A stretch of DNA of 64,000 bases from the NCBI GenBank assembly GCA_958298945.1, contig OY282608.1:73208806-73272805 (forward strand), in the 5' to 3' direction. Position 1 is the first letter of the stretch. Every line of letters starts with the position of its first letter. This document shows, one piece after another, positions 12,920 through 26,618 of the stretch. The notes under the pieces are model-generated. The model was given only the letters and a program-made list of their open reading frames with translations. It searched no databases and was not told the DNA's origin. The translations under genes were made by a program, and so were the position numbers. This DNA is from Atherix ibis (Eukaryota; Arthropoda; Insecta; Diptera; Athericidae).

Positions 12920-15500
12920 TTCAACAAACCAACAAACCGAGAAACCAACAAACCAACAAACCAACAAGCAAACAAGCCAACAAACCAACAAGCCAACAAA
13001 CTAACAAACCAACAAACCAACAAACCAACAAACCAACAAACGAACAAACCAACAAACAAACAAACGAACAACCAACAAACGAACAAATCAACAAACCAAC
13101 AAACCAACAAGCCAACAAACCAACAACCCAACAAACCAACAAACCAACAAACCAACAAACGAACAAACCAACAAACGAGCAAACCAACAAACCAATAAAC
13201 GAACAAACCAACAAACCAAGTAAGCAACAAACCAACAAACCAAGTAAGCAACAAACCAACAAACCAACAAACCAACAAGCCAACAAGCCAACAAATTAAC
13301 CAGCCAACAAACCAACAAACCAACAAACAAACAAACCAACAAACCAACAAACCAACAAACCAACAAACCAACAAACCAACAAACAAACAAACCAACAAAC
13401 CAACAAACCAACAAGCCAACAAAACAACAAACCAAAAAAAAATAAACCAACAAACCAACAAACCAACAAACCAACAAACCAACAAACCAACAAACCAACA
13501 AACCAACAAACAAACAGACCAACAAACCAACAAGCCAACAAGCCAACAAACCAGCAAGCCAACAAACGAACAAACCAACAAACCAACAAACCAACAAACC
13601 AACAAACCAACAAACCAACAAACCAACAAACCAACAAACCAACAAACCAACAAACCAACAAACCAACAAACCAACAAACCAACAAACCAACAAACCAACA
13701 AACCAACAAACCAACAAACCAACAAACCAACAAACCAACAAACCAACAAACCAACAAACCAACAAACAAACAGACAAACAAACCAACAAACCAACAAACC
13801 AACAAACAAACAAACCAACAAACCAACAAGCCAACAAACCAACAAACAAACAAACCAACAAACCAACAAACCAACAAGCCAACAAACCAACAAACCAACA
13901 AACAAACAAACCAACAAACCAACAAACCAACAAGCCAATAAAACAACAAACCAAAAAAAAATAAACCAACAAACCAACAAACAAAACAAACCAACAAACC
14001 AACAAACCAACAAACCAACAAACCAACAAACTAACAAACAAACAAACCAACAAACCAACAAGCCAACAAGCCAACAAACCAGCAAGCCAACAAACGAACA
14101 AACCAACAAACCAACAAACCAACAAACCAACAAACCAACAAACCAACAAACCAACAAACCAACAAACCAACAAACCAACAAACCAACAAACCACAAAACC
14201 AACAAACCAACAAACCAACAAACCAACAAACCAACAAACAAACAGACAAACAAACAAACAAACCAACAAACCAACAAACAAACAAACCAACAAACCAACA
14301 AACCAACAAATACACAAACCAACAAACCAGCAAACCAACAAGCCAACAAATCAACAAACTAACAAACCAACAAACCAACAAGCCAACAAGTCAACAAACC
14401 AGCAAGCCAACAAACGAACAAACCAATAAACCAACAAACCAACAAACGAACAAATCAACAAGCCAACAAACCAAAAAACCAAGAAACCAACAAACCAACA
14501 ATCCAAAAAACCAACAAACCAACAAACGAACAAACGAACAAACCAACAAACGAACAAACGAACAAACCAACAAACCAACAAACCAACAAGCCAACAAACC
14601 AACAAACCAACAAACGAACAAACGAACAAACGAACAAACCAACAAACCAACAAACCAACAAGCCAACAAACGAACAAACCAACAAACAAACAAACCAACA
14701 AACCAACAAACCAACATACCAACAAACCAAAAAACCAACAAACGAACGAACCAACAAACCAACAAACCAAGTAACCAAACAACTAACAAACCAACAAACC
14801 AACAAGCCAACAAACCGACAAGCCAACAAACCAACAAACCAACAAACCAATAAACCAACAAACCAACAAACCAACAAGCCAACAAGCCAACAAACCAACA
14901 AACCAACAAACCAACAAACCAACAAACCAAAAAACCAACAAACGAACAAACCAACAAACCAACAAACCCACAAATCAATAAACCAACAAACCCACAATCC
15001 AACAAACCAATAAAACAACAAGCAAACAAGCCAACAGAACAACAAGCCAACAAACGAACAAACGAACAAACAAACAAACCAACAAACCAACAAACCAACG
15101 AACCAAGAAACAAACAAACCAACAAACGAACAAACCAACAAACCAACAAGCCAGCAAACCAACAAGCCAACAAGCCAACAATCCAACAAACCAACAAGCC
15201 AACAAACCAAAAAACCAACAAACCAGCAAACGAGAAACCAACAAACCAAAAGGCCAACAAGCTAACAAACCAACAAGCCAACAAACGAAACAAACCAACA
15301 AACCAACAAACCATCAAACGAACAAATCAACAAACAAACAAACGAACAAACCAACAAACCAAGAAACCAACAAACCAACAAACCAACAAACCAACAAGCC
15401 AACAAACCAACAAACCAATAAACCAACAAACCAACAAACTACAAACCAACAAGCCAACAAGCCAACAAACCAACAAACCAACAAGCCAACAAACCAAAAA
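12920..15500. repeat. HOR unit H2 (2,581 bp)
   Basis: H2 is the tandem copy of H1. A9-T landmarks are at 13443 and 13962, the 192-bp consensus run is at 13,572-13,763, ACCCACAATCC is at 14998 (offset 2,614 from H1) and AAAAGGCC is at 15252-15253. H2 has an extra AAGTAAGC-containing segment near 13,220-13,250 that is duplicated locally. The last part of H2 is also the start of the 4,735-bp-spaced duplication. Confidence 0.9.
13572..13763. repeat. Uninterrupted consensus run, 24 octamers, H2 copy
   Basis: 192 bp of perfect repeat with the same boundaries as the run at 10,966-11,157 (AAACGAAC before, AAACAAAC after). The equal length means no octamer has been gained or lost here since H1 and H2 separated. 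Confidence 0.85.
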
Positions 15501-18475
15501 TTCAACAAACCAACAAACCAAGAAACCAACAAACCAACAAACCAACAAGCCAACAAGTCAACAAACCAACAAGCCAACAAACGAACAAACCAACAAACCA
15601 ACAAACCAACAAACCAACAAACGAACAAACCAACAAACAAACAAACGAACAACCAACAAACGAACAAATCAACAAACCAACAAACCAACAAACCAACAAC
15701 CCAACAAACCAACAAACCAACAAACCAACAAACGAACAAACCATCAAACGAACAAACCAACAAACCAAACAGCCAACAAACCAACAAACAAACAAGCCAA
15801 CAAACCAATAGGCCAACAAACGAACAAACCAACAAACAAACAAACCAACAAACCAACATCCCAACAAACCAACAAACGAGCAAACCAACAAACCAATAAA
15901 CGAACAAACCAACAAACCAAGTAAGCAACAAACCAACAAACCAATAAGCCAACAAATTAACAAGCCAACAAACGAACAAACCAACAAACAAACAAACCAA
16001 CAAACCAACAAACCAACAAACCAACAAACCAACAAACCAACAAACCAACAAACCAACAAGCCAACAAAACAACAAACCAAAAAAAAATAAACCAACAAAC
16101 CAACAAACCAATAAACTAACAAACCAACAAACCAACAAACCAACAAACAAACAAACCAACAAACCAACAAGCCAACAAGCCAACAAACCAGCAAGCCAAC
16201 AAACGAACAAACCAACAAACCAACAAACCAACAAACCAACAAACCAACAAACCAACAAACCAACAAACCAACAAACAAACAAACCAACAAACCAACAAAC
16301 CAACAAACCAACAAACCAACAAACCAACAAACCAACAAACAAACAGACAAAGAAACCAACAAACCAACAAACCAACAAACAAACAAACCAACAAACCAAC
16401 AAACCAACAAGCCAACAAACCAACAAACTAACAAACCAACAAACCAACAAGCCAACAAGTCAACAAACCAGCAAGCCAACAAACGAACAAACCAACAAAC
16501 CAACAAACCAATAAACCAACAAGCCAGCAAACCAACAAACCAACAAACAAATAAACCGGCAAACCAACAAACAAACAAACCAACAAACAAATAAACCAAC
16601 AAACCAACAAACACGCAAACAAAAACCAACAAGCCAACAAGCCAACAAATTAACAAGCCAACAAACCAACAAACAAACAAACCAAAAAACGAACAAACCA
16701 ACAAACCAACAAACCAACAAACCAACAAGCCAACAAACGAACAAACCAACAAACCAACAAACCAACAAACCAACAAACCAACAACCCAACAAGCCAACAA
16801 ACGAACAAACCAACAAACAAACAAACCAAGAAAGCAACAAACCAACAAACCATCAAGCCAACAAGCCAACAAACCATGAAACGAACAAACCATAAACGAC
16901 CAATCCAACAAACCAACAAACCAATAGACGAACAAACGAACAAACCAACAAACCAACAAACCAACAAATGAACAAACCAACAAACTAACAAACCCACAAA
17001 CCAAGAAACCAAAATTTAACAAACGAACAAAGCAACAAACCAACAAACCAACAAGCCAACAAACCAACAAACCAACAAACCAACAAACGAACAAACCAAC
17101 AAACCAACAAACCAACAAACCAACAAACCAACAAGCCAACAAACCAACAAACCAACAAACGAACAAACGAACAAACCAACAAACCAACAAACCAACAAAC
17201 AAACAAACCAACAAACCAACAATACAACAAACCAACAAACCAACATACCAACAAACCAACAAACCAAAAAACCAACAAGTTACCAAACCAACAAGCCAAC
17301 AAACCAACAAACAAACAAACCAAAAAACGAACAAACCAACAAACCAACAAACCAACAAACCAACAAGCCAACAAACGAACAAACCAACAAACCAACAAAC
17401 CAACAAACCAACAAACCAACAACCCAATAAGCCAATAAACGAACAAACCAACAAACAAACAAACCAAGAAAGCAACAAACCCACAAACCATCAAGCCAAC
17501 AAGCCAACAAACCATGAAACGAACAAACCATAAACGAACAATCCAACAAACCAACAAACGAACAAACCAACAAGCCAACAAACCAACAAACCAATAGACA
17601 AACAAACGAACAAACCAACAAACCAACAAACCAACAAACCAACCAACTAACAAACCCACAAACCAAGAAACCAAAAACGAACAAACGAACAAAGCAACAA
17701 ACCAACAAACCAACAAGCCAACAAACCAACAAATTAACAAACCAACAAACGAACAAACCAACAAACCAACAAACCAACAAACCAACAAGCCAACAAGCCA
17801 ACAAACCAACAAACCAACAAACCAACAAACGAACAAACGAACAAACCAACAAACCAACAAACCAACAAACAAACAAACCAACAAACCAACAATACAACAA
17901 ACCAACAAACCAACATACCAACAAACCAACAAACCAAAAAACCAACAAGTTAACAAACCAACAAGCCAACAAACCACCAAAACCAACAAACAAACAAACA
18001 AACAAACCAACAAACCAAGTAACCAACAAATAAACAAAACAACAAATCAACAAACCAACAAACCAACAGACCAACAAGCTAACAAGCCAACAAAAAAACA
18101 AGCCAACAAATCAACAACCCAACAAACCAACAAACGAACAAACCAACAAACCAACAAACGAACAAACCAACAAACCAACAAACGAACAAACCAACAAGCC
18201 AACAAGCCAACAAACCAACAAACCAACAAGCCAACAAACCAACAAACTAACAAACTAACAAACGAACAAACCAACAAACCAGAAAACCAACAAACCAACA
18301 AACCAACAAACCAACAAGCCAACAAACCAACAAACCAACCAGCCAACAAGCCAACAAGCCAACAAACCAACAAGCCAACAAACGAACAAACCAACAAACA
18401 AACAAACCAACAAACCAACAAACCAACAAACCAACAAACAAACAAACCAACAAACCAACAAACGAACAAACCAAC
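14348..18475. repeat. Large duplication K, copy 1
   Basis: Landmarks recur in copy 2 at an offset of 4,735: AAATCAAC (14348 and 19083), ACCCACAATCC (14998 and 19733), ATGAAACG (16876 and 21611; 17514 and 22249), AAGTAACC (18019 and 22754), AAGCTAAC (18080 and 22815) and a paired AAACTAAC (18247 and 22982). The AAAAATTC pair (15501 and 20228) is offset by 4,727, which is one octamer less. The copies diverge at about 18,475 and 23,218. The content is repeat only. Confidence 0.92.
16641..17948. repeat. Internal 0.64-0.67-kb tandem duplication inside K copy 1
   Basis: Repeated landmarks are AAAAAACG (G at 16691 and 17329, offset 638), ATGAAACG (16876 and 17514, offset 638), AACCCAC (16993 and 17655, offset 662), AATACAAC (17223 and 17893, offset 670) and AAGTTA (near 17,279 and 17,949, offset 670). 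The second sub-copy is therefore 32 bp (4 octamers) longer. The same pair is present in K copy 2, so it predates the larger duplication. Confidence 0.85.
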
Positions 18476-19082
18476 AAACCAACAAACCAACAAACAAACA
18501 AACCAACAAACCAACAATACAACAAACCAACAAACCAACATACCAACAAACCAACAAACCAAAAAACCAACAAGTTAACAAACCAACAAGCCAACAAACC
18601 AACAAACAAACAAACCAAAAAACGAACAAACCAACAAACCAACAAACCAACAAACCAACAAGCCAACAAACGAACAAACCAACAAACAAACAAACCAACA
18701 AACCAACAAACCAACAAGCCAATAAAACAACAAACCAAAAAAAAATAAACCAACAAACCAACAAACCAACAAACCAACAAACCAACAAACCAACAAACCA
18801 ACAAACCAACAAACCAACAAACTAACAAACAAACAAAACAACAAACCAACAAGCCAACAAGCCAACAAACCAGCAAGCCAACAAACGAACAAACCAACAA
18901 ATCAACAAACCAACAAACCAACAAACCAACAAACCAACAAACCAACAAACCAACAAACCAACAAACCCACAAACCAACAAACCAAAAAACCAACAAACCA
19001 ACAAACCAACAAACAAACAGACAAACAAACAAACAAACCAACAAACCAACAAACCAACAAACCAGCAAACCAACAAGCCAAC
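18476..19082. repeat. Segment between K copies
   Basis: This segment holds one A9-T landmark (18746) preceded by AATAAAACAAC, the same local form seen at 13962. It therefore corresponds, with indels, to about 13.9-14.35 kb upstream of K copy 1. This suggests the true duplicated unit is tandem and slightly longer than the collinear part. Repeat variants only. Confidence 0.75.
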
Positions 19083-22000
19083 AAATCAACAAACTAACAA
19101 ACCAACAAACCAACAAGCCAACAAGTCAACAAACCAGCAAGCCAACAAACGAACAAACCAATAAACCAACAAACCAACAAACGAACAAATCAACAAGCCA
19201 ACAAACCAAAAAACCAAGAAACCAACAAACCAACAATCCAAAAAACCAACAAACCAACAAACGAACAAACGAACAAACCAACAAACGAACAAACCAACAA
19301 ACCAACAAACCAACAAACCAACAAGCCAACAAACCAACAAACCAACAAACGAACAAACGAACAAACGAACAAACCAACAAACCAACAAACCAACAAGCCA
19401 ACAAACGAACAAACCAACAAACAAACAAACCAACAAACCCACAAACCAACATACCAACAAACCAAAAAACCAACAAACGAACGAACCAACAAACCAACAA
19501 ACCAAGTAACCAAACAACTAACAAACCAACAAACCAACAAGCCAACAAACCGACAAGCCAACAAACCAACAAACCAACAAACCAATAAACCAACAAACCA
19601 ACAAACCAACAAGCCAACAAGCCAACAAACCAACAAACCAACGAACCAACAAACCAGCAAACCAAAAAACCAACAAACGAACAAACCAACAAACCAACAA
19701 ACCAACAAATCAATAAACCAACAAACCCACAATCCAACAAACCAATAAAACAACAAGCAAACAAGCCAACAAAACAACAAGCCAACAAACGAACAAACGA
19801 ACAAACAAACAAACCAACAAACCAACAAACCAAGAAACAAACAAACCAACAAACGAACAAACCAACAAACCAACAAGCCAGCAAACCAACAAGCCAACAA
19901 GCCAACAATCCAACAAACCAACAAGCCAACAAACCAAAAAACCAACAAACCAGCAAACGAGAAACCAACAAACCAAAAGGCCAACAAGCTAACAAACCAA
20001 CAAGCCAACAAACGAAACAAACCAACAAACCAACAAACCAACAAACCATCAAACGAACAAATCAACAAACAAACAAACGAACAAACCAACAAACCAAGAA
20101 ACCAACAAACCAACAAACCAACAAGCCAACAAACCAACAAACCAATAAACCAACAAACCAACAAACTACAAACCAACAAGCCAACAAGCCAACAAACCAA
20201 CAAACCAACAAGCCAACAAACCAAAAATTCAACAAACCAACAAACCAAGAAACCAACAAACCAACAAACCAACAAGCCAACAAGCCAACAAACCAACAAG
20301 CCAACAAACGAACAAACCAACAAACCAACAAACCAACAAACCAACAAACGAACAAACCAACAAACAAACAAACGAACAACCAACAAACGAACAAATCAAC
20401 AAACCAACAAACCAACAAACCAACAACCCAACAAACCAACAAACCAACAAACCAACAAACGAACAAACCAACAAACCAACAAACCAACAAACCAAACAGC
20501 CAACAAACCAACAAACAAACAAGCCAACAAACCAATAGGCCAACAAACGAACAAACCAACAAACAAACAAACCAACAAACCAACATCCCAACAAACCAAC
20601 AAACGAGCAAACCAACAAACCAATAAACGAACAAACCAACAAACCAAGTAAGCAACAAACCAACAAACCAATAAGCCAACAAATTAACAAGCCAACAAAC
20701 GAACAAACCAACAAACAAACAAACCAACAAACCAACAAACCAACAAACCAACAAACCAACAAACCAACAAACCAACAACCCAACAAAACAACAAACCAAA
20801 AAAAAATAAACCAACAAACCAACAAACCAATAAACCAACAAACCAACAAACCAACAAACCAACAAACAAACAAACCAACAAACCAACAAGCCAACAAGCC
20901 AACAAACCAGCAAGCCAACAAACGAACAAACCAACAAACCAACAAACCAACAAACCAACAAACCAACAAACCAACAAACCAACAAACCAACAAACCAACA
21001 AACCAACAAACCAACAAACAAACAAACCAACAAACCAACAAACCAACAAACCAACAAACCAACAAACCAACAAACAAACAGACAAAGAAACCAACAAACC
21101 AACAAACCAACAAACAAACAAACCAACAAACCAACAAACCAACAAGCCAACAAACCAACAAACTAACAAACCAACAAACCAACAAGCCAACAAGTCAACA
21201 AACCAGCAAGCCAACAAACGAACAAACCAACAAACCAACAAACCAATAAACCAAAAAGCCAACAAACCAACAAACCAACAAACAAATAAACCGGCAAACC
21301 AACAAACAAACAAACCAACAAACAAATAAACCAACAAACCAACAAACAAGCAAACAAAAACCAACAAGCCAACAAGCCAACAAATTAACAAGCCAACAAA
21401 CCAACAAACAAACAAACCAAAAAACGAACAAACCAACAAACCAACAAACCAACAAACCAACAAGCCAACAAACGAACAAACCAACAAACCAACAAACCAA
21501 CAAACCAACAAACCAACAACCCAAAAAGCCAACAAACGAACAAACCAACAAACAAACAAACCAAGAAAGCAACAAACCAACAAACCATCAAGCCAACAAG
21601 CCAACAAACCATGAAACGAACAAACCATAAACGAACAATCCAACAAACCAACAAACCAATAGACGAACAAACAAACAAACCAACAAACCAACAAACCAAC
21701 AAACGAACAAACCAACAAACTAACAAACCCACAAACCAAGAAACCAAAAACGAACAAACGAACAAAGCAACAAACCAACAAACCAACAAGCCAACAAACC
21801 AACAAACCAACAAACCAACAAACGAACAAACCAACAAACCAACAAACCAACAAACCAACAAACCAACAAGCCAACAAACCAACAAACCAACAAACGAACA
21901 AACGAACAAACCAACAAACCAACAAACCAACAAACAAACAAACCAACAAACCAACAATACAACAAACCAACAAACCAACATACCAACAAACCAACAAACC

Positions 22001-23218
22001 AAAAAACCAACAAGTTAACAAACCAACAAGCCAACAAACCAACAAACAAACAAACCAAAAAACGAACAAACCAACAAACCAACAAACCAACAAACCAACA
22101 AGCCAACAAACGAACAAACCAACAAACCAACAAACCAACAAACCAACAAACCAACAACCCAACAAGCCAATAAACGAACAAACCAACAAACAAACAAACC
22201 AAGAAAGCAACAAACCCACAAACCATCAAGCCAACAAGCCAACAAACTATGAAACGAACAAACCATAAACGAACAATCCAACAAACCAACAAACGAACAA
22301 ACCAACAAGCCAACAAACCAACAAACCAATAGACGAACAAACGAACAAACCAACAAACCAACAAACCAACAAACCAACCAACTAACAAACCCACAAACCA
22401 AGAAACCAAAAACGAACAAACGAACAAAGCAACAAACCAACAAACCAACAAGCCAACAAACCAACAAATTAACAAACCAACAAACGAACAAACCAACAAA
22501 CCAACAAACCAACAAACCAACAAGCCAACAAGCCAACAAACCAACAAACCAACAAACCAACAAACGAACAAACGAACAAACCAACAAACCAACAAACCAA
22601 CAAACAAACAAACCAACAAACCAACAATACAACAAACCAACAAACCAACATACCAACAAACCAACAAACCAAAAAACCAACAAGTTAACAAACCAACAAG
22701 CCAACAAACCACCAAAACCAACAAACAAACAAACAAACAAACCAACAAACCAAGTAACCAACAAATAAACAAAACAACAAATCAACAAACCAACAAACCA
22801 ACAAACCAACAAGCTAACAAGCCAACAAACCAACAAGCCAACAAATCTACAACCCAACAAACCAACAAACGAACAAACCAACAAACCAACAAACGAACAA
22901 ACCAACAAACCAACAAACGAACAAACCAACAAGCCAACAAGCCAACAAACCAACAAACCAACAAGCCAACAAACCAACAAACTAACAAACTAACAAACGA
23001 ACAAACCAACAAACCAGAAAACCAACAAACCAACAAACCAACAAACCAACAAGCCAACAAACCAACAAACCAACCAGCCAACAAGCCAACAAGCCAACAA
23101 ACCAACAAGCCAACAAACGAACAAACCAACAAACAAACAAACCAACAAACCAACAAACCAACAAACCAACAAACCAACAAACAAACAAACCAACAAACCA
23201 ACAAACGAACAAACCAAA
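19083..23218. repeat. Large duplication K, copy 2
   Basis: Collinear with 14,348-18,475. It is 8 bp longer overall, through octamer gains and losses. Private changes include ACTATGAAACG near 22,249 where copy 1 has ACCATGAAACG. It contains the 0.64-kb internal pair (21611 and 22249) and an A9-T landmark (20797). Repeat variants only. Confidence 0.92.
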
Positions 23219-24098
23219 AAACCAACAAACGAACAAACCAACAAACCAACAAACCAAGTAACCAAAAAACTAACAAACCAACAAACCAACAAGCACACAA
23301 ACCAACAAGCCAACAAACCAACAAACCAAAAAACCAATAAACGAACCAACCAACAAACCAACAAACCAACAAACCAACAAACCAACAAACCAAAAAACCA
23401 ACAAACGAACAAACCAACAAACCAACAACCCAACAAACAAACTAACCAACAAACCAACAGACCAACAAGCTAACAAGCCAACAAACCAACAAGCCAACAA
23501 ATCAACAACCCAACAAACCAACAAACGAACAAACCAACAAACCAACAAACGAACAAACCAACAAACCAACAAACGAACAAACCAACAAGCCAACAAGCCA
23601 ACAAACCAACAAACCAACAAGCCAACAAACCAACAAACTAACAAACTAACAAACGAACAAACCAACAAACCAGAAAACCAACAAACCAACAAACCAACAA
23701 ACCAACAAGCCAACAAACCAACAAACCAACCAGCCAACAAGCCAACAAGCCAACAAACCAACAAGCCAACAAACGAACAAACCAACAAACAAACAAACCA
23801 ACAAACCAACAAACCAACAAACCAACAAACAAACAAACCAACAAACCAACAAACGAACAAACCAAAAAACCAACAAACCAACAAACCAACAAACCAAGTA
23901 ACCAAAAAACTAACAAACCAACAAACCAACAAGCACACAAACCAACAAGCCAACAAACCAACAAACCAAAAAACCAATAAAGGAACCAACCAACAAACCA
24001 ACAAACCAACAAACCAACAAACCAACAAACCAACAAACCAACAAACCAAAAAACCAACAAACGAACAAACCAACAAACCAACAACCCAACAAACAAAC
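22787..24098. repeat. Tandem pair of 656-bp units
   Basis: Landmarks repeat at 656 bp: AAGCTAAC (T at 22815 and 23471), paired AAACTAAC (22983 and 23639) and AAACTAACC (T at 23443 and 24099). An AAGCACAC unit repeats at 640 bp (23291 and 23931), showing a transient two-octamer difference. The first unit continues the end of K copy 2. The A9-T landmark is absent from here onward. Confidence 0.85.
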
Positions 24099-25171
24099 TA
24101 ACCAACAAACCAACAAACCAACAAACCAACAAACCAACAAACCAAAAAAACCAACAAACGAACAAACCTACAAACCAACAAACCAACAAGCCAACAAGCC
24201 AACAAACCAACAAGCGAACAAACGAACAAACCAACAAACCAACAAACCAACAACCCAACAAACGAACAAACCAACAAACAAACAAACGAACAACCAACAA
24301 ACGAACAAACCAACAAACTAACAAACCAATAAACTAACAAGCCAACAAACCAACAAACCAACAAACCAACAAACCAACAAACGAACAAACCAACAAACCA
24401 ACAAACCAACAATCCAACAAACCAACAAACCAACAAACCAACAAACCAACAAGCCAACAAACCAACAAACCAACAAGCCAGCAAGCCAACAAATGTACTG
24501 GCCAACAAACGAATAAACCAACAAACAAACAAACCAACACACCAACAACCCAACAAACCAACAAACGAGCAAACCAACAATCCAACAAATGAACAAACCA
24601 ACAAAACAAGTAACCGAAAAACCAACAAACAAACAAACCAACAAACCAACAAACCAACAAACCAACAAACCAACAAACCAACAAACCAACAAATCAACAA
24701 ACCAACAAACCAACAAACCAACAAACCAACAAACCAACAAACCAACACACAAACAAACCAACAAACCAACAAACCAACAAGCCAACAAGCCAACAAATTA
24801 ACAAGCCAACAAACGAACAAACTAACATGAAGAACAAACCAACAAACCAACAAACCAACAAACCAACAAACCAATAAACCAACAAACCAACAAACCAACA
24901 AACCAACAAACAAACAAACCAACAAACGAACAAACGAATAAATCAACAAACCTACAAACCAACAAACGAACAAACCAACAAACCAACAAACCAAAAAACC
25001 AACAAGCCAAAAAACGAACAAACGAACAAGCCAACAAACCAACAAACGAACAAACCAACAAACTAACAAACCAAAAAACCAAGAAACCAACAAACCGAAA
25101 AATTAACAAGCCAACAAACCAACAAGGCAACAAACCACCAAAACCAACAAACCAACAAACAAACAAACCAA
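24099..25171. repeat. Transitional segment, zone A to zone B
   Basis: Octamer variants without a clear full-length partner elsewhere that I could identify. It includes the 6-mer-shift landmark ACGAACAACC (near 24,291), which is common in zone A, and several rare units (AAATGTACTGG at 24,491-24,501, AACATGAAGAAC near 24,826-24,837). It ends at the AAGTAATC landmark (25172) that opens the zone B units. Confidence 0.7.
24491..24505. other. Most divergent short spot in the array, contains TGGCCA
   Basis: The sequence AAATGTACTGGCCAAC departs from two consecutive octamers at several positions at once, giving GTAC and the palindrome TGGCCA (24,499-24,504). I did not see this combination anywhere else in the window. 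It is too short to be a recognisable element. A cluster of point mutations is the simplest explanation. Confidence 0.7.
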
Positions 25172-26618
25172 GTAATCAACAAATAAACAAAACAATAAAC
25201 CAACAAACCATAAAACCAAGAAGCCAACAAGCCAACAAACCAACAAGCCAACAAGCCAACAAACCAACAAACCAACAAACCAACAAGCCAACAAGCCAAC
25301 AAGCCAAAAAACCAACAAACCAACAAACCAACAAACCAACAAACCAAAAAAACAACAAACGAACAAACCAACAAACCAACAAACCAAAAAACCAACAAAC
25401 CAACAAACCAACAAACCAACAAACCAACAAACCAACAAACCAACAAACCAACAAACCAACAAACCAAAAAACCAACAAACCAACAAACCAACAAGCCAAC
25501 AAGCCAACAAACTAACAAGACAACAAACAAGCAAACCTACAAACAAACAAAATAACAAACCAACAAACCAACAAACCAACAAACCAACAAACCAACAAAC
25601 AAACAAACCAACAAACCAACAAACCAACAAACCAACAAACCATTAAGCCAACAAACCAACAAGCCAACAAACCAATAAACCAACAAAAAATAAACCAACA
25701 AACCAACAAACCAACAAACAAATAAACCAACAAACCAACAAACCAACAAACAAACAAACCAACAAACCAACAAGCCAACAAACCGACAAACCAGCAAGCC
25801 AACTAACGAACAAACCAACAAACCAACAAACCAACAAACCAACAAGTCAACAAACCAACAAACCAGCAAACAAATAAACGAACAAACCAACAAACTAATA
25901 ACAAATAAACCAACAAACCAACAAACCAAAAAACCAACAAACCAAAAACCCAACAAGCCAACAAACCAACAAGCCAACAAACCAACAAACAAACAAACCA
26001 ACAAACGAACAAACCTACAAACCAACAAACCAACAAGCCAACAAACGAATAAACCAAGAAACCAAGAAACCAACAAACCAACAAGCCAACAAACGAACAA
26101 ACCAACAAACAAACAAACCAAGAAACCAACAAACCAACAAACCAACAAGCCAACAAGCCAACAAACCAACAAACGAGCAAACCAACAAACGAACAAACCA
26201 ACAAACCAACAAACCAATAAACCAACAAGCCAACAAACCAACAAACCAACAGTCGAACAAACGAACAAACCAATAAACCAACAAACCAACAAACGAACAA
26301 ACCAACAAACCAAGAAACCCCTAAACCAACAAACCAAAAAACAAACAAACCAAAAAACCAACAAACCAACAAACCAACAAACCAATAAGCCAACAAACCA
26401 AAAAACCAAAAAACCAACAAGCCAACAAGCCAACAAACCAACAATCCAACAAACGAACAAACCAACAAACCAACAAGCCAACAAACCAACAAACGGACAA
26501 ACCAACAAACCAACAAACCAACAAACCAACAAGCCAACAAACCAATAAACCAACAAACGAACAAACGAACAAACCACCATACCCAACAAACCAACAAACA
26601 AACAAACCAACAAACCAA
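25172..26618. repeat. Zone B unit 1 (about 1.45 kb)
   Basis: Opens with AAGTAATC followed by AAATAAACAAAAC. It contains the AAAAAATAAACC landmark (T at 25691). The same opening recurs at 26619, 28202 and 29849, and within zone A at 18019 and 22754. Repeat variants only. Confidence 0.8.

Larger units (their letters stand above)
1076..20229. repeat. AAAAATTC landmark, 11 copies marking zone A units
   Basis: The first T of AAAAATTCAAC is at 1076, 2041, 3972, 5663, 6421, 8112, 9372, 10346, 12920, 15501 and 20228. The spacings (965, 1931, 1691, 758, 1691, 1260, 974, 2574, 2581, 4727) expose the higher-order periods. The 1691 spacing appears twice because a 2,449-bp segment is duplicated. A length-shifted unit (AAACTAC or AAACGAC before AAACCAAC) precedes each copy by roughly 55-60 bp. 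Confidence 0.9.
1565..20800. repeat. A9-T landmark unit (A9 followed by TAAACC), 18 scattered copies
   Basis: A variant with nine A residues followed by T, preceded by AAAACAACAAACC, occurs with its T at 1575, 2548, 3538, 4487, 5078, 5149, 6928, 7527, 7598, 8787, 8858, 10845, 11356, 13443, 13962, 16088, 18746 and 20797. I saw none outside this interval. In the three Y blocks it occurs as a doublet exactly 71 bp apart. The copies share flanking variants, so they are descendants of one mutated unit spread by duplication, not independent mutations. Confidence 0.9.
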
